DNA of 64,000 nt, taken from Haloactinomyces albus. GTDB lineage: Bacteria; Actinomycetota; Actinomycetes; Mycobacteriales; Pseudonocardiaceae. Made by a program: the position numbers and the translations under genes. Under the pieces are notes generated by a model. It worked only from the letters and a program-made list of their open reading frames with translations. It was not told the DNA's origin and did no database searches. Each line of letters opens with the position of its first letter. Position 1 is the stretch's first letter. The stretch covers positions 3,534,001-3,598,000 of the forward strand of contig NZ_JAVDXW010000001.1 in NCBI RefSeq assembly GCF_031458135.1. The letters are read 5' to 3'. This document shows, in pieces, positions 22,627 through 30,687 of the stretch.

Positions 22627-23438
22627 TGCAGGTTCTGCAGCTGGAATTCATGCAAAACGCGCTGATCGCTGCGGTACTGGCCAGCATCGCGTTCGGTATC
22701 ATCGGCTCGCTGGTGGTGGTCAATCGCGAAGTGTTCATCGCAGGCGGTATTGCCCATGCCGCCTATGGCGGAGTGGGGCTCGGGTTCCTGCTCAGCTTGG
22801 ACCCCTCCTTGACCGCGATGGGATTCGGTTTCGTCGCCGCCCTGGCCATGGGCATAACTCGGCGCTTCACCCGGCAGCGCAGCGACACCCTGATTGGCAT
22901 GCTCTGGGCCGTCGGTATGTCGCTGGGTGTCATCTTCATCAATAGCACCCCCGGCTACACCGCCAACGCGAAAAGCTACCTGTTCGGCTCCCTGCTGGCC
23001 GTCTCCGGAAGCGACCTCATCGTGATCGCGTCCGTGACTGCGGCCATCGTCGCGTTCGCCGTGCTCTACTACCGCCCGCTGATGGCCTATTCGTTCGACC
23101 CAACCTTCACTCTTGCCCGCGGACTGCCCACCTTCGCCCTCGAACTGGTATTGCTGGCTGCTATCGCGCTCACCGTCGTGGTGTTGATGCAGGTCGTGGG
23201 ATTGATCTTGCTGATCGCCATGCTGACCATTCCCGCCGCTTGTGGCGCATTGTTCGCCCACAGCCTGCGCAGCATGATGATCGCAACCATCTCGATCGGA
23301 ATCGTGACCTCCGTCGCCGGCTTGGCCGCGTCCTACACCTTCGACCTCACATCCGGCCCGGCAATCGTGCTGACCGCCTCGGCCGCTTTCGCTATCGCCC
23401 TGCCCACCCAACGGCTCATCGGCTGGACGAAGGCGTGA
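22623..23438 (+). CDS. znuB: Zinc ABC transporter permease
   Basis: A 271-residue permease with about eight hydrophobic segments, the ABC-3 family layout. The conserved cytoplasmic loop text is SYLFGSLLAVSGSDL, and the first helices contain GGIAHAAYGGVGLGF, which is the family signature. It would form the membrane channel with the ATPase and lipoprotein encoded just before it. The operon starts from the Zur-controlled promoter near 20.86 kb. It ends convergently against a PQQ-like lipoprotein gene with a 185-bp gap. Confidence 0.92.
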   Translation: MMQVLQLEFMQNALIAAVLASIAFGIIGSLVVVNREVFIAGGIAHAAYGGVGLGFLLSLDPSLTAMGFGFVAALAMGITRRFTRQRSDTLIGMLWAVGMSLGVIFINSTPGYTANAKSYLFGSLLAVSGSDLIVIASVTAAIVAFAVLYYRPLMAYSFDPTFTLARGLPTFALELVLLAAIALTVVVLMQVVGLILLIAMLTIPAACGALFAHSLRSMMIATISIGIVTSVAGLAASYTFDLTSGPAIVLTASAAFAIALPTQRLIGWTKA

Positions 23439-23623
23439 GACTGGTGATCTCGTTCTGAGACCCCGTGCCACCCGGCGGACGGACCACCGAAGAGACACGT
23501 GCCGACGGCGACCTGGAATCGCTCCGCGGCCCGGGCCGGCGGCCAGCCGTCGTCGACGGCACACCGGACCAGCCGCATCCTGCCTGTCTCGGTCAACGGG
23601 GCGTTACGGCGACACACGAGGAC

Positions 23624-24913
23624 CTATCCACTGGTGGGGTAGGCAGTAAGTTGTCCGTATTGGGTTTCGACGATCCCGACCACGCCGTTGACGATCACTG
23701 GCGAGGCACCGGGCCGGGCATTGCGGTCCTTGCCGGTGCGGGCGTCGAGCACCGTCGAGCCGTTGTAGTCGGTGGTGGTATACACCGCGCCATGCCAGAC
23801 TGCGGTCACCCTCGGAGCGAGCTGCCCGTGCGCCGGAAGCTGCCAGAGCCGCTTTCCGGTGGTTGCGTCAATCGCGAACACCTGACGAGTCTTCGTCAAT
23901 GTCTCGCGGGAGCACACCAGGACCTCGACCTGATCAAACAGGCAATACGCCGTCGCACCGTCACCGGTTCTACGGTCGAGTTGGGCACCAGTGGCAGGGT
24001 CGACGAGAGCGAAAAACGGGTCGGCGGTCTCGTAGTCGATGCCGGATATGGCAAGCAGGGAACTGCCCGCCGCCTGCGCCTGCATCTCGCGCGAGGTTAT
24101 CGTCATCGTCCGCCACCGAGTCCGGCCGTCTTGGACGGCCCACGCGGTGAGCTGCCGGCGCCCGCGGTTGGGCGCGACACCGACGACCTGGTTTCCCGCG
24201 AGTGCCAGCGCATGGGCGTTTTCGTGGGTCCATCGCAGTGTGCGGGTGGACAGATCCACCGCGTGGACGGTGCCCGGAGTCGATACGTTCGCGGGTGGAG
24301 CCACATTGACGATCGCCGTCGTGCCCTGCACCCCGACCACCTGGGAAAGCTGGCGAGCGGAACTGTCATCGGACAGGGGCAACGTCATGCGCCAGGCCAG
24401 CGTGCGGGTGGTCGTGTCCACTGCGACCAATTCCACCGCCCGGTGCTCCGGTGTGGTGCCGTGTCCGGGAACAATCACCACGAACGTGGCCAGCGCCTGC
24501 GTCTTCCCTTGCACCTCGGTGATCACGGGTGCCGCGGCGACCATCTGGCCGACCCCGTGAAACGCCGGTTGTGGTGGATGCTGCGGGCGAATCGCGGCCA
24601 GCCGGCGGCCCGTGCGGGTGTCGACGATCAGCAGGGCCTCCGGGGTCATCAGGTAGGCAGTGGTTCCCTGCAGCGCCACCGGTCGGGTGTGCTCCTCAAC
24701 CGCGGAGGCCGCCTCGGGCAGCGGCACCGCACCGGCCCGATTGAACTGCATCGGGGGATCGAACACCTTGGGGGCGGGCGGCTTTGGCGTGGTCGACGTA
24801 GCGGAGGGCTCTGGTGGGGCCGGCGCGGGTGGCTGTCCTGCGCACCCAGCGAGCACGAGCATCCCCACCGCAGCACACACCGCGAGGCAAGGCGCCCTCA
24901 GGCGGCCTGACAT
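23624..24913 (-). CDS. Lipoprotein with PQQ-like beta-propeller
   Basis: ATG at 24913 follows GGGGGAAG and gives 429 residues. The signal peptide ends LVLAGC, so Cys is lipidated and the domain faces outside. A Pro-rich linker of about 35 residues leads to a beta-propeller with repeated units of the form xVDxxTGxRxW: IVDTRTGRRLAAI, AVDLSTRTLRWT, LVDPATGAQLDR and AIDATTGKRLWQLP. Such propellers act as scaffolds or binding domains; no PQQ dehydrogenase catalytic site is visible. It is convergent with the zinc importer operon, which may be chance. Confidence 0.8.
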   Translation of the reverse strand: MSGRLRAPCLAVCAAVGMLVLAGCAGQPPAPAPPEPSATSTTPKPPAPKVFDPPMQFNRAGAVPLPEAASAVEEHTRPVALQGTTAYLMTPEALLIVDTRTGRRLAAIRPQHPPQPAFHGVGQMVAAAPVITEVQGKTQALATFVVIVPGHGTTPEHRAVELVAVDTTTRTLAWRMTLPLSDDSSARQLSQVVGVQGTTAIVNVAPPANVSTPGTVHAVDLSTRTLRWTHENAHALALAGNQVVGVAPNRGRRQLTAWAVQDGRTRWRTMTITSREMQAQAAGSSLLAISGIDYETADPFFALVDPATGAQLDRRTGDGATAYCLFDQVEVLVCSRETLTKTRQVFAIDATTGKRLWQLPAHGQLAPRVTAVWHGAVYTTTDYNGSTVLDARTGKDRNARPGASPVIVNGVVGIVETQYGQLTAYPTSG

Positions 24914-25000
24914 GGTGCAGCTTCCCCCGAACCCCCTGCGCGATACCACCGGAGAGACCCTACCAGCGATCTTGACCATGATGGAGCGCACTTGTAGGGG

Positions 25001-25477
25001 TCATGCACGCTCGGCGAGGTCGGCGAGCCGATCCAGCGAGGCTTGAAGCTTGTCCGACGTGGTCGCCAGAGCGCGTGGGAAGCGCTTCTCGTCTGCCAAC
25101 CGGGTCCAGTCGTAGGTGTGGGTCACCCGCGTGCACGCCGCGTCGATCGGCTCAAGCTCCCATCTCCACAGGTGCCCCGGAGGTTGCTGCCCCGGCTCGG
25201 CGGGTCGCCACGCGATGCGCCGGCCATCCTCGAACTCGACCACGTGGTTCTCCCGGACACTGCCGTGCGTGATGGTTACGGTGAACACCTCGCCCACGGC
25301 CCGGACTCGCTGCCCGCCGGGAGCCTCGGCCACGTTGTCGTTGCCGTCCCAGGCAGGCTGCTGGGCCGGGTCGGCGATGAGCTCGAAGATCCACTCTGCT
25401 CCGGCCGCCACCTCGCGGCTGACACTGACTACGTGACTTGCCTCGCTGTTGTCGCCCACGCACTCATGCAAACACAC
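25001..25477 (-). CDS. SRPBCC family protein
   Basis: A 158-residue protein with the START/Bet v1-like pattern: VSREVAAGAEWIFELIADPAQQPAWDGNDNV at the start, HGSVRENHVVEFEDGRRIAW in the middle and RVTHTYDWTRLADEKRFPRAL, then a long C-terminal helix. The fold forms a hydrophobic cavity for lipids or polyketides. The start is GTG at 25477, without a good ribosome binding site, so the true start could be a few codons downstream. It lies alone on the minus strand upstream of the PQQ-like gene. The ligand is unknown. Confidence 0.85.
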   Translation of the reverse strand: MCLHECVGDNSEASHVVSVSREVAAGAEWIFELIADPAQQPAWDGNDNVAEAPGGQRVRAVGEVFTVTITHGSVRENHVVEFEDGRRIAWRPAEPGQQPPGHLWRWELEPIDAACTRVTHTYDWTRLADEKRFPRALATTSDKLQASLDRLADLAERA

Positions 25478-25731
25478 AGTAAGCAGATGCCACTATGGCG
25501 CAGGAATACTGAACGCGCAGGGACTGCAATGTCCGGTTGTCGATCGGTATGCGGACGCGGCGCAGCTTGATCGGTCATGGAATGCACTGTGTGGGTGGAG
25601 CTGCTCGCAGACGCCGGTGGGTGATTGCGCGGGATCGGGCGGGAGATCGCTGAGCTGCGGGAACGTGCCGCTTTGCGGACCGGGGGCAATGTCGGGAGCA
25701 GCGGGCCTTCACGGCATGGAAGGCTGGTGCC

Positions 25732-26262
25732 GTGCAAGAGCCGGAGCGCGAACCACAGCCGGGTGTCAACCCCCGCACGCCAGGCAAGAAGCCACCGCCC
25801 GCTGCCCTGCGCGGTCCGGACCGGTACCGATCACGGCCCGGATCCATGGGTCCGGATCAAGGTGTACCGACCGCTCAACGTCTTGTTACTCTCGCCGACG
25901 TCGACGACCAAGCCGGGGACCGGGTCTCGGTGTCGGCGTTTCATGCGGTGGAGCTCGTCGACGGGAGTCGTGTGTTGTTGCTGGACGATCGAGGTTGGGG
26001 ATCGTCAGCGACCTGGGCCGCGAGTTCGGTAGCAGACATCCGGGAAACGACACGCACGGTGGTCGGGCCGTACGAACCGCCCGAGGGTCGTTCGTACGAA
26101 GCTGAGGAAGCACTGCACTGGGCTTCCCTGCAGCAGATCGCCCAGCGGCAGGGCTTTGCCGTCGACGCGCACGAGCTCAGCCGGCTGCCGCACGATGTTG
26201 TGCTCACCGAGCGACTGCGCGCCCGCGTAGGTCGTGGCCCGGGCCTGCACGCATCCGACTGA
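25732..26262 (+). CDS. Conserved hypothetical actinobacterial protein
   Basis: A protein of up to 176 residues from GTG 25732, which has GGAAGG upstream. The conserved part starts about residue 50 and contains VELVDGSRVLLLDDRGWGSS, then VVGPYEPPEGRS and HWASLQQIAQRQGFAVDAHELSRLPHDVVL, which I recall as a widespread uncharacterised family. The first 45 residues look disordered. They overlap a 20-bp sequence (25852-25871) repeated at 29246-29265, which codes DQGVPT here. No catalytic motif is recognised. Confidence 0.7.
   Translation: MQEPEREPQPGVNPRTPGKKPPPAALRGPDRYRSRPGSMGPDQGVPTAQRLVTLADVDDQAGDRVSVSAFHAVELVDGSRVLLLDDRGWGSSATWAASSVADIRETTRTVVGPYEPPEGRSYEAEEALHWASLQQIAQRQGFAVDAHELSRLPHDVVLTERLRARVGRGPGLHASD
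25852..25871 (+). repeat. 20-bp direct repeat, left copy
   Basis: CCGGATCAAGGTGTACCGAC is identical to 29246-29265 and in the same orientation. The two copies bracket 3.4 kb containing a decayed gene and the sigma-factor operon. It could be an attachment-like scar or a chance match. Confidence 0.6.
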
Positions 26263-26285
26263 CTGTCCTGCAGCTCACGGGATCG

Positions 26286-26480
26286 CTAGCCGCACACCTG
26301 CCAATCCCCGTCTGCGCAACGGTTCGCCGCGGCCTGCAGGCTGCGGTAACCGCGCATGACCACGTGACTGAAGTGCGTCCAGCAGCCGCCCGGAGTGGCC
26401 GGCGAGTCGATCACTTCCCTGCCCTCCTCGTCGCGTCACTCCCGCACGTTCACGGCGGCCTTTGCGACCTCCTCCAGCCA
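26286..26480 (-). pseudogene. Decayed cold-shock-domain gene
   Basis: Read on the minus strand, the frame gives NVRE, a TGA stop (26436-26438), then RDEEGREVIDSPATPGGCWTHFSHVVMRGYRSLQ and a short altered tail ending at TAG 26286-26288. Actinobacterial cold-shock-like proteins read VREWxxEEGWGVIDSPxTPGGCWxHFSHV at this place, so TGA replaces the expected TGG Trp codon. The C-terminal part (ADGDWQVCG) looks like a remnant of the final strand after a deletion. The gene is therefore probably dead. It was likely an RNA-binding chaperone. Confidence 0.6.
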
Positions 26481-26610
26481 CCCGGGCTTATCGCCCCGGC
26501 CGATGGCGTGATCTTTGCCGGGGCGATCGATTGTCGGCGCTGCTTGCCCAGGCTTGGGAAACCCGACCGTCCGGGACGGCCCATCTGACGTGATCGGCCG
26601 CCAGGACAGC

Positions 26611-26645
26611 AAAAAGTCCCCGCGGCCAGTGCGGTCGCGGGGACT
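26611..26645 (-). terminator. Intrinsic terminator of the sigma-factor operon
   Basis: AGTCCCCGCGGCC and GGTCGCGGGGACT form a 13-bp stem with one mismatch around a 5-base loop. On the minus strand it is followed by TTTTT, so it ends transcripts coming from 28664 leftward. Confidence 0.85.
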
Positions 26646-26695
26646 GTGATGTTGCTGGTCCTCTTTCGCTGGGGGTCTTCACTCGTGATATTGCG

Positions 26696-26911
26696 CTATG
26701 GTGTTGGCTGCGGGTGCGTAGTTCGCAGAGCTCTGGGGGCGGGTTCGATCGGTGTTGGTGCTTTTGTGGTGTTGTGGATCAGGGACCGGGCCCACCGTCT
26801 GGCTTCGGTGCGGGTTCTGCTCCATACCGTGGCCTGTCCGGTGTTCGGGCTGAGCACGGTCCGGCCTGGCCCGGAGTTGACGATGAGTTCGTCCGGTGTC
26901 GGTGTGTTCAT
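26696..26911 (-). CDS. 71-residue peptide, third gene of the sigma operon
   Basis: From ATG 26911 (a GTG at 26920 overlaps the previous stop) the product is a 71-residue hydrophilic peptide. It begins MNTPTPDELIVNSGPGRTVLSP and has a basic segment RTRTEARRWARSLIHN, then a Pro/Thr-rich tail. It lacks a signal peptide or domain I recognise. It lies between the CU044_5270-type gene and a strong terminator, so it is the last gene of that operon. A RiPP-like or regulatory peptide is possible, but there is no maturation enzyme nearby. Confidence 0.5.
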   Translation of the reverse strand: MNTPTPDELIVNSGPGRTVLSPNTGQATVWSRTRTEARRWARSLIHNTTKAPTPIEPAPRALRTTHPQPTP

Positions 26912-26916
26912 GGGGC

Positions 26917-28119
26917 TCACTTCGGGATGGCGAACTTCGGTTTGTCGGTGATGTTCGTGGTCACGGCCGCGGAGTAGAAGACCGTTCCTTTCGGGGCGGT
27001 GAGGTTGGCCGGGAGTGTGAGCTCGTCGCGGCCACCGGGTTTGACCAGGACCTGCCGCTGGCCGATGTATTGGTAGTCGGACTTGTTGAAGATGATCTCC
27101 TGCCGGATGTGGCCGGTGGAACTGACGCGGCCGACGGCGATACCGGGTTGGCCGTTGAAGGTGGTGGTCTCCTCGGTGACGGTGACGCCGGGGATCTTCA
27201 GGGCCGCGCGGTAGAGGGCAGCGCGTAGCTCGGACGGCACCAAACCGCTGGTCAGCACCCCGGAGAGGCGTCGGAACTGGGTGTCGGCACGGCTGTCGTT
27301 GAACACCACGGCCGATTCGCCGTGTCCGGTGGCCAGCGCATCCAGCAGTGCTTGCGGCTCATGGGGGAGCGAGGCCAGAAACTTCGGGGTCGGGTCCAGC
27401 CACGTGGCGGGTTTGTCCTCGATCGGCGTGCGGTGACTGTCCTTGGAGTTCCGGTCGCCGACCGCGCTGCCGGGATGTCCGGGTTCGATCGGGTGCATGG
27501 TGCGGCCGGTCTGCTTGCCGTGGTGACTCGGGCCTGCGAAGTACCGGGTTGTCGTCTCGAACCGGTCGGGATAGTGGTTTTTGACGTAGCGCTTGTCGTC
27601 GGCACTGCGAAACTTCGTCGCGATCGGCCCTGTCCGGGTTCGATACATCATGCCCTGGGCCTTGGAGGGTATCCACACCTCCTCGCGAGTCTTCTTCCGG
27701 AAGGCAATGAACGCGTCGTCCGGAACGGGAGTGGACGTGTGCTGCCCCTCCTTCGCGGGGATGCGGGCCAGCCGCCAGTGCTCTGTCGTGATGTGGGTGT
27801 ACTGGCCGGGGCCCGGCTTCGCGGTGTCCGTGTTCTCGGCCGCGGTGTGCAGCACGTGAGCTACCGTCTCCATACGCGCGGTCTCGGGCGCGTCGCCGGC
27901 CGAGCCGAAGCCGGCCACGTTCAGGCCGGCGCCTGCCACCACCACGGCGACCGCGGCGGCCCCGGCCGTGCGGGCGCGCCGAGCACCCCGAGCGCGCCTG
28001 CCGCGCCGCAGCACACTTTGCCAGGCCCGGCCCTGACCGTCCGGAGACAGCCCCGGCTCGGAGGACGCATCCCCCAAAGCCCGGAGATGGGTGATCAGGT
28101 CTTCGTCGTCGATGTTCAC
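26917..28119 (-). CDS. CU044_5270 family protein, anti-sigma-like partner
   Basis: A 400-residue protein with a basic stretch RRGRRARGARRARTAG followed by one transmembrane segment (about residues 51-70). An extracytoplasmic domain of about 320 residues follows, as in the CU044_5270 family. Such proteins are almost always paired with SigE-type ECF sigma factors, and the start here overlaps the sigma gene stop. It is likely to sense an envelope signal and restrain the sigma factor through the short N-terminal cytoplasmic part. It does not contain the zinc-binding anti-sigma motif HxxxCxxC. Confidence 0.85.
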   Translation of the reverse strand: MNIDDEDLITHLRALGDASSEPGLSPDGQGRAWQSVLRRGRRARGARRARTAGAAAVAVVVAGAGLNVAGFGSAGDAPETARMETVAHVLHTAAENTDTAKPGPGQYTHITTEHWRLARIPAKEGQHTSTPVPDDAFIAFRKKTREEVWIPSKAQGMMYRTRTGPIATKFRSADDKRYVKNHYPDRFETTTRYFAGPSHHGKQTGRTMHPIEPGHPGSAVGDRNSKDSHRTPIEDKPATWLDPTPKFLASLPHEPQALLDALATGHGESAVVFNDSRADTQFRRLSGVLTSGLVPSELRAALYRAALKIPGVTVTEETTTFNGQPGIAVGRVSSTGHIRQEIIFNKSDYQYIGQRQVLVKPGGRDELTLPANLTAPKGTVFYSAAVTTNITDKPKFAIPK

Positions 28120-28664
28120 AATGCCACCTCTTCGATGTCCGATCCGGTGAATAGGTCCCCATAGGCCTTGCGCAGGTTCCCGAGTCCGTGGGCAGCCTGG
28201 CTTTTGACCGTGCCGGGCGAACAGCCCAGCGCCGCGGCGACCTCGTCGATGGGAAGGTCGTAGACGAATCGCAGCACCAACACGGCCCGTTGCCGTGGAG
28301 GCACCCGTAACAGGGCAGCCCGCAAGCCTTGACGCTCGAGCTCGCTGTGCTCCTGCTCCACCGGACGCTCCGGCACGTCGGCCATAGCGTGCTCGCGGCC
28401 ACGTCTCCCGCGACGGGTATTGATGAACAGCCGCGTCACGGTCTTACGCAGGTAGGCCTGCGCGGTCGCCCGCCGGACCCGGCGCCAATGCGAATACATC
28501 CGCACGAACGCCTGCTGCGCGATCTCCTCACTCTCCGCGTGATTCCCACAGAGGGTGTAGGCATACCGGCACGCGGAGGCGAACTGCGCGGCGAAAAACT
28601 CGGCGAACTCGCCGTTTCCCACCGCCGCGGACTGTCCATCATCGTCTGTGCTCGCATGCCGCAC
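28116..28664 (-). CDS. SigE-family (SIG-family) RNA polymerase sigma factor
   Basis: The start is GTG 28664 with GGGAGGG upstream, giving 182 residues. Region 2 is visible in FASACRYAYTLCGNHAESEEIAQQAFVRMYSHW, and region 4 in LRVPPRQRAVLVLRFVYDLPIDEVAAALGCSPGTVKSQ with its helix-turn-helix. This is the SigE-like ECF41/SigK-type layout found with CU044_5270 proteins in actinobacteria. It should direct transcription of its own operon and a small regulon after release by its membrane partner. The promoter upstream at 28670-28760 is not clear by eye. Confidence 0.92.
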   Translation of the reverse strand: MRHASTDDDGQSAAVGNGEFAEFFAAQFASACRYAYTLCGNHAESEEIAQQAFVRMYSHWRRVRRATAQAYLRKTVTRLFINTRRGRRGREHAMADVPERPVEQEHSELERQGLRAALLRVPPRQRAVLVLRFVYDLPIDEVAAALGCSPGTVKSQAAHGLGNLRKAYGDLFTGSDIEEVAL

Positions 28665-29301
28665 CGCAAGTCCCTCCCAGGGCCAATACCCGATCTGCTC
28701 GACTGCTCTGCCCCCACTACAAGCAGGCGGCCAGCCAGGTTGTACGACGCCAACAAACCCACCCGAAAAGTGACCTGAACCACTGACATCGACGGGCACG
28801 GCAACGTGTGCGCATGCGCCGCCCCGCAGGCAGTGGGCCGGTAATGCGGCGGTTCGGTCGCCGGGCCGGTGCGGGATGGCGCATGGCCGGAGCGGTGGAG
28901 CGGAAGGAGCGCATTGCCACCATCCGCCGGGACGCTGTCGTCGAGGTGTATGCCCGGGTCGAGGTGTTGCCGGGTGAGCACCGTCGCCGCGAGCCGGATG
29001 GAGTGTCGTTCCGGGGCAACCGGGGCGGGTACGGTCGTGGCTCGTTTCGTTGCCGGGTTTTCCCGGCGGCGTGGCAGTCGTCGATCGAGGGGAAGTGTGT
29101 CCGAGGCACCAAGCTCGGATTCCGGGAGCCACGGGGCCTTCCTCGCCGCCCTCGCGGCGCTGCTCGTGGCTCCGTCGGGGCCGTCGCGGTGTCTCCGACG
29201 GAACGGAACACAGGCGGGCCTGATCCGGTGAAACCCGGACCGGGCCCGGATCAAGGTGTACCGACGGCCCCTGCTCGGGGACGAGATCAGCCGACCCCTC
29301 C
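28665..29301. other. Intergenic region without recognised gene
   Basis: These 637 bases hold long open frames on both strands, but none has a start signal, family text or convincing codon use. The right copy of the 20-bp repeat lies at 29246-29265. A decayed gene cannot be excluded. Confidence 0.5.
29246..29265 (+). repeat. 20-bp direct repeat, right copy
   Basis: Identical in sequence and orientation to 25852-25871. Confidence 0.6.
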
Positions 29302-30534
29302 TCAGTCCACCAGTGCCTGGTAGACGAGCTGCTGCAGTTGGGAGCGGATCGGGTGCGTGCTGGAGGGCAGGAGCTGGGTCAAAAACACCACGGTGAGGTC
29401 CTCGCGCGGGTCCACCCAGAAGGCGGTGCTGGCCGCCCCGCCCCAGGCGTACTGGCCGACCGAGGCGACGACCTTGGAAGCGGTCGGATCGTCGTTGACG
29501 GAGAACCCGAGCCCGAATCCCTTGCCCGCATTGGCGACCTCGGAGAACGATCCCATGGCCAGCGTTTCCAGGTCGGCCCCGCCCGGTAGGTGGTTGCGGG
29601 TCATGTAGTCGACCGTGCGGCTGCTCAGCAGGCGGGCCCCTTCGAGCTGACCACGACCCAGCAGCATCCGGGTGAACCGGTGGTAGTCCCGTGCCGACGA
29701 GATCAGCCCACCGCCTCCGGAGAAAACCCCGGGGCGGTGATGGGCCACCCGCCCGAACTTGTCGTTGCGCACCGCCTTGCCCGCGCGGTCGGCCGTGTAG
29801 AGGCTCGCGAGCCGGTCGCCGTCCTGTTCGCCGACGCTGAAGGCGGTGTCGCGCATGTCCAGCGGCTCGAAGATGTGCTCCCGGAAGAACTCGTCGAGCG
29901 ACTGTCCGGAGGCGACCTCGACCAGACGGCCGAGCACGTCGGTGGCCACCGAATAGTTCCACCGTCGGCCCGGGTCGAACAGCAGCGGGAACTCGGCCCA
30001 TGCGGCACAGGCACCCGCGAGGTCGAGTCCGGCCGGGTGTCCCCACTCGAAGCCCTCGTCGCGATACATCTGGTCCACCGGGTGGATGTGGTGGAAACCG
30101 TAGGTGAGTCCGGCGGTGTGGGTGAGCAGATGCCAGATGCGGATCGGTTCGGTGGCAGGCCGGGTCTGTGGCTGCCGTGCGGAACCGTTGACGTAGACCC
30201 GCTGGTCGGTGAAGGCGGGCAGGAAGCGGCTGATCGGATCGGTGAGTTCGAAGGCGCCCTGCTCGTAGAGCATCATCGCCGCCACCGAGGTGATCGGTTT
30301 GGTCATGGAGTAGATCCGAAAGAGGGTGTCGGTCTGCATCGGCAGTCCCTTCTCGGTGTCGCGCATGCCGTGTGTGCTCAGGTGCGCGATCTTTCCCCGG
30401 CGTGCGACCAGGACCAGCCATCCCGGCAGCCTGCCGTCGGAAACGTACTCCGCGAAATGCCGGTCGATGCGCTGTAGACGCCGCGCGTCGAGGCCGACTT
30501 CGCTCGGTTCGACCTCGGTCTGTAGCTGGCCCAC
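29302..30534 (-). CDS. Serine beta-lactamase/esterase family protein
   Basis: The start is GTG 30534 with GAGGAG upstream, giving 410 residues. The SxxK nucleophile motif is SMTKP near residue 95 (RIYSMTKPITSV), and the tyrosine motif appears as NYSVATDV. A third motif near WGGAASTAFWVDP replaces KTG. This is the EstB/class C-like serine hydrolase type found widely in actinobacteria, usually esterases acting on small esters and not true beta-lactamases. No signal peptide is seen. It diverges from the DUF5709 gene. Confidence 0.88.
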   Translation of the reverse strand: MGQLQTEVEPSEVGLDARRLQRIDRHFAEYVSDGRLPGWLVLVARRGKIAHLSTHGMRDTEKGLPMQTDTLFRIYSMTKPITSVAAMMLYEQGAFELTDPISRFLPAFTDQRVYVNGSARQPQTRPATEPIRIWHLLTHTAGLTYGFHHIHPVDQMYRDEGFEWGHPAGLDLAGACAAWAEFPLLFDPGRRWNYSVATDVLGRLVEVASGQSLDEFFREHIFEPLDMRDTAFSVGEQDGDRLASLYTADRAGKAVRNDKFGRVAHHRPGVFSGGGGLISSARDYHRFTRMLLGRGQLEGARLLSSRTVDYMTRNHLPGGADLETLAMGSFSEVANAGKGFGLGFSVNDDPTASKVVASVGQYAWGGAASTAFWVDPREDLTVVFLTQLLPSSTHPIRSQLQQLVYQALVD

Positions 30535-30616
30535 TGGGTACTCCTCGTCATCGGTGATCGCCTCTTTTCTACTCGTCGGTAACGCTACTGCGCCAGCAGC
30601 TCGGCAGGATCGCCGA

Positions 30617-30642
30617 GGTTTGGGCATGCGGTGTCCGGGTAA
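30617..30642 (+). promoter_or_regulatory. SigF/SigB-type promoter candidate before DUF5709
   Basis: GGTTT at 30617-30621 and GGGTAA at 30637-30642 are separated by 15 bases. This matches the same stress-promoter pattern seen at 13508-13534. It lies about 45 bp before the DUF5709 start. Confidence 0.5.
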
Positions 30643-30687
30643 CCATCGTCGGAGACCACCGCGCTCTCTGTGACAGGAAGAGGAACC

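Noticed and set aside
28808-29323. 171-residue plus-strand frame between the sigma factor and beta-lactamase genes
   Set aside because: No ribosome binding site, no recognisable domain, Arg-rich composition; listed only as a gap.
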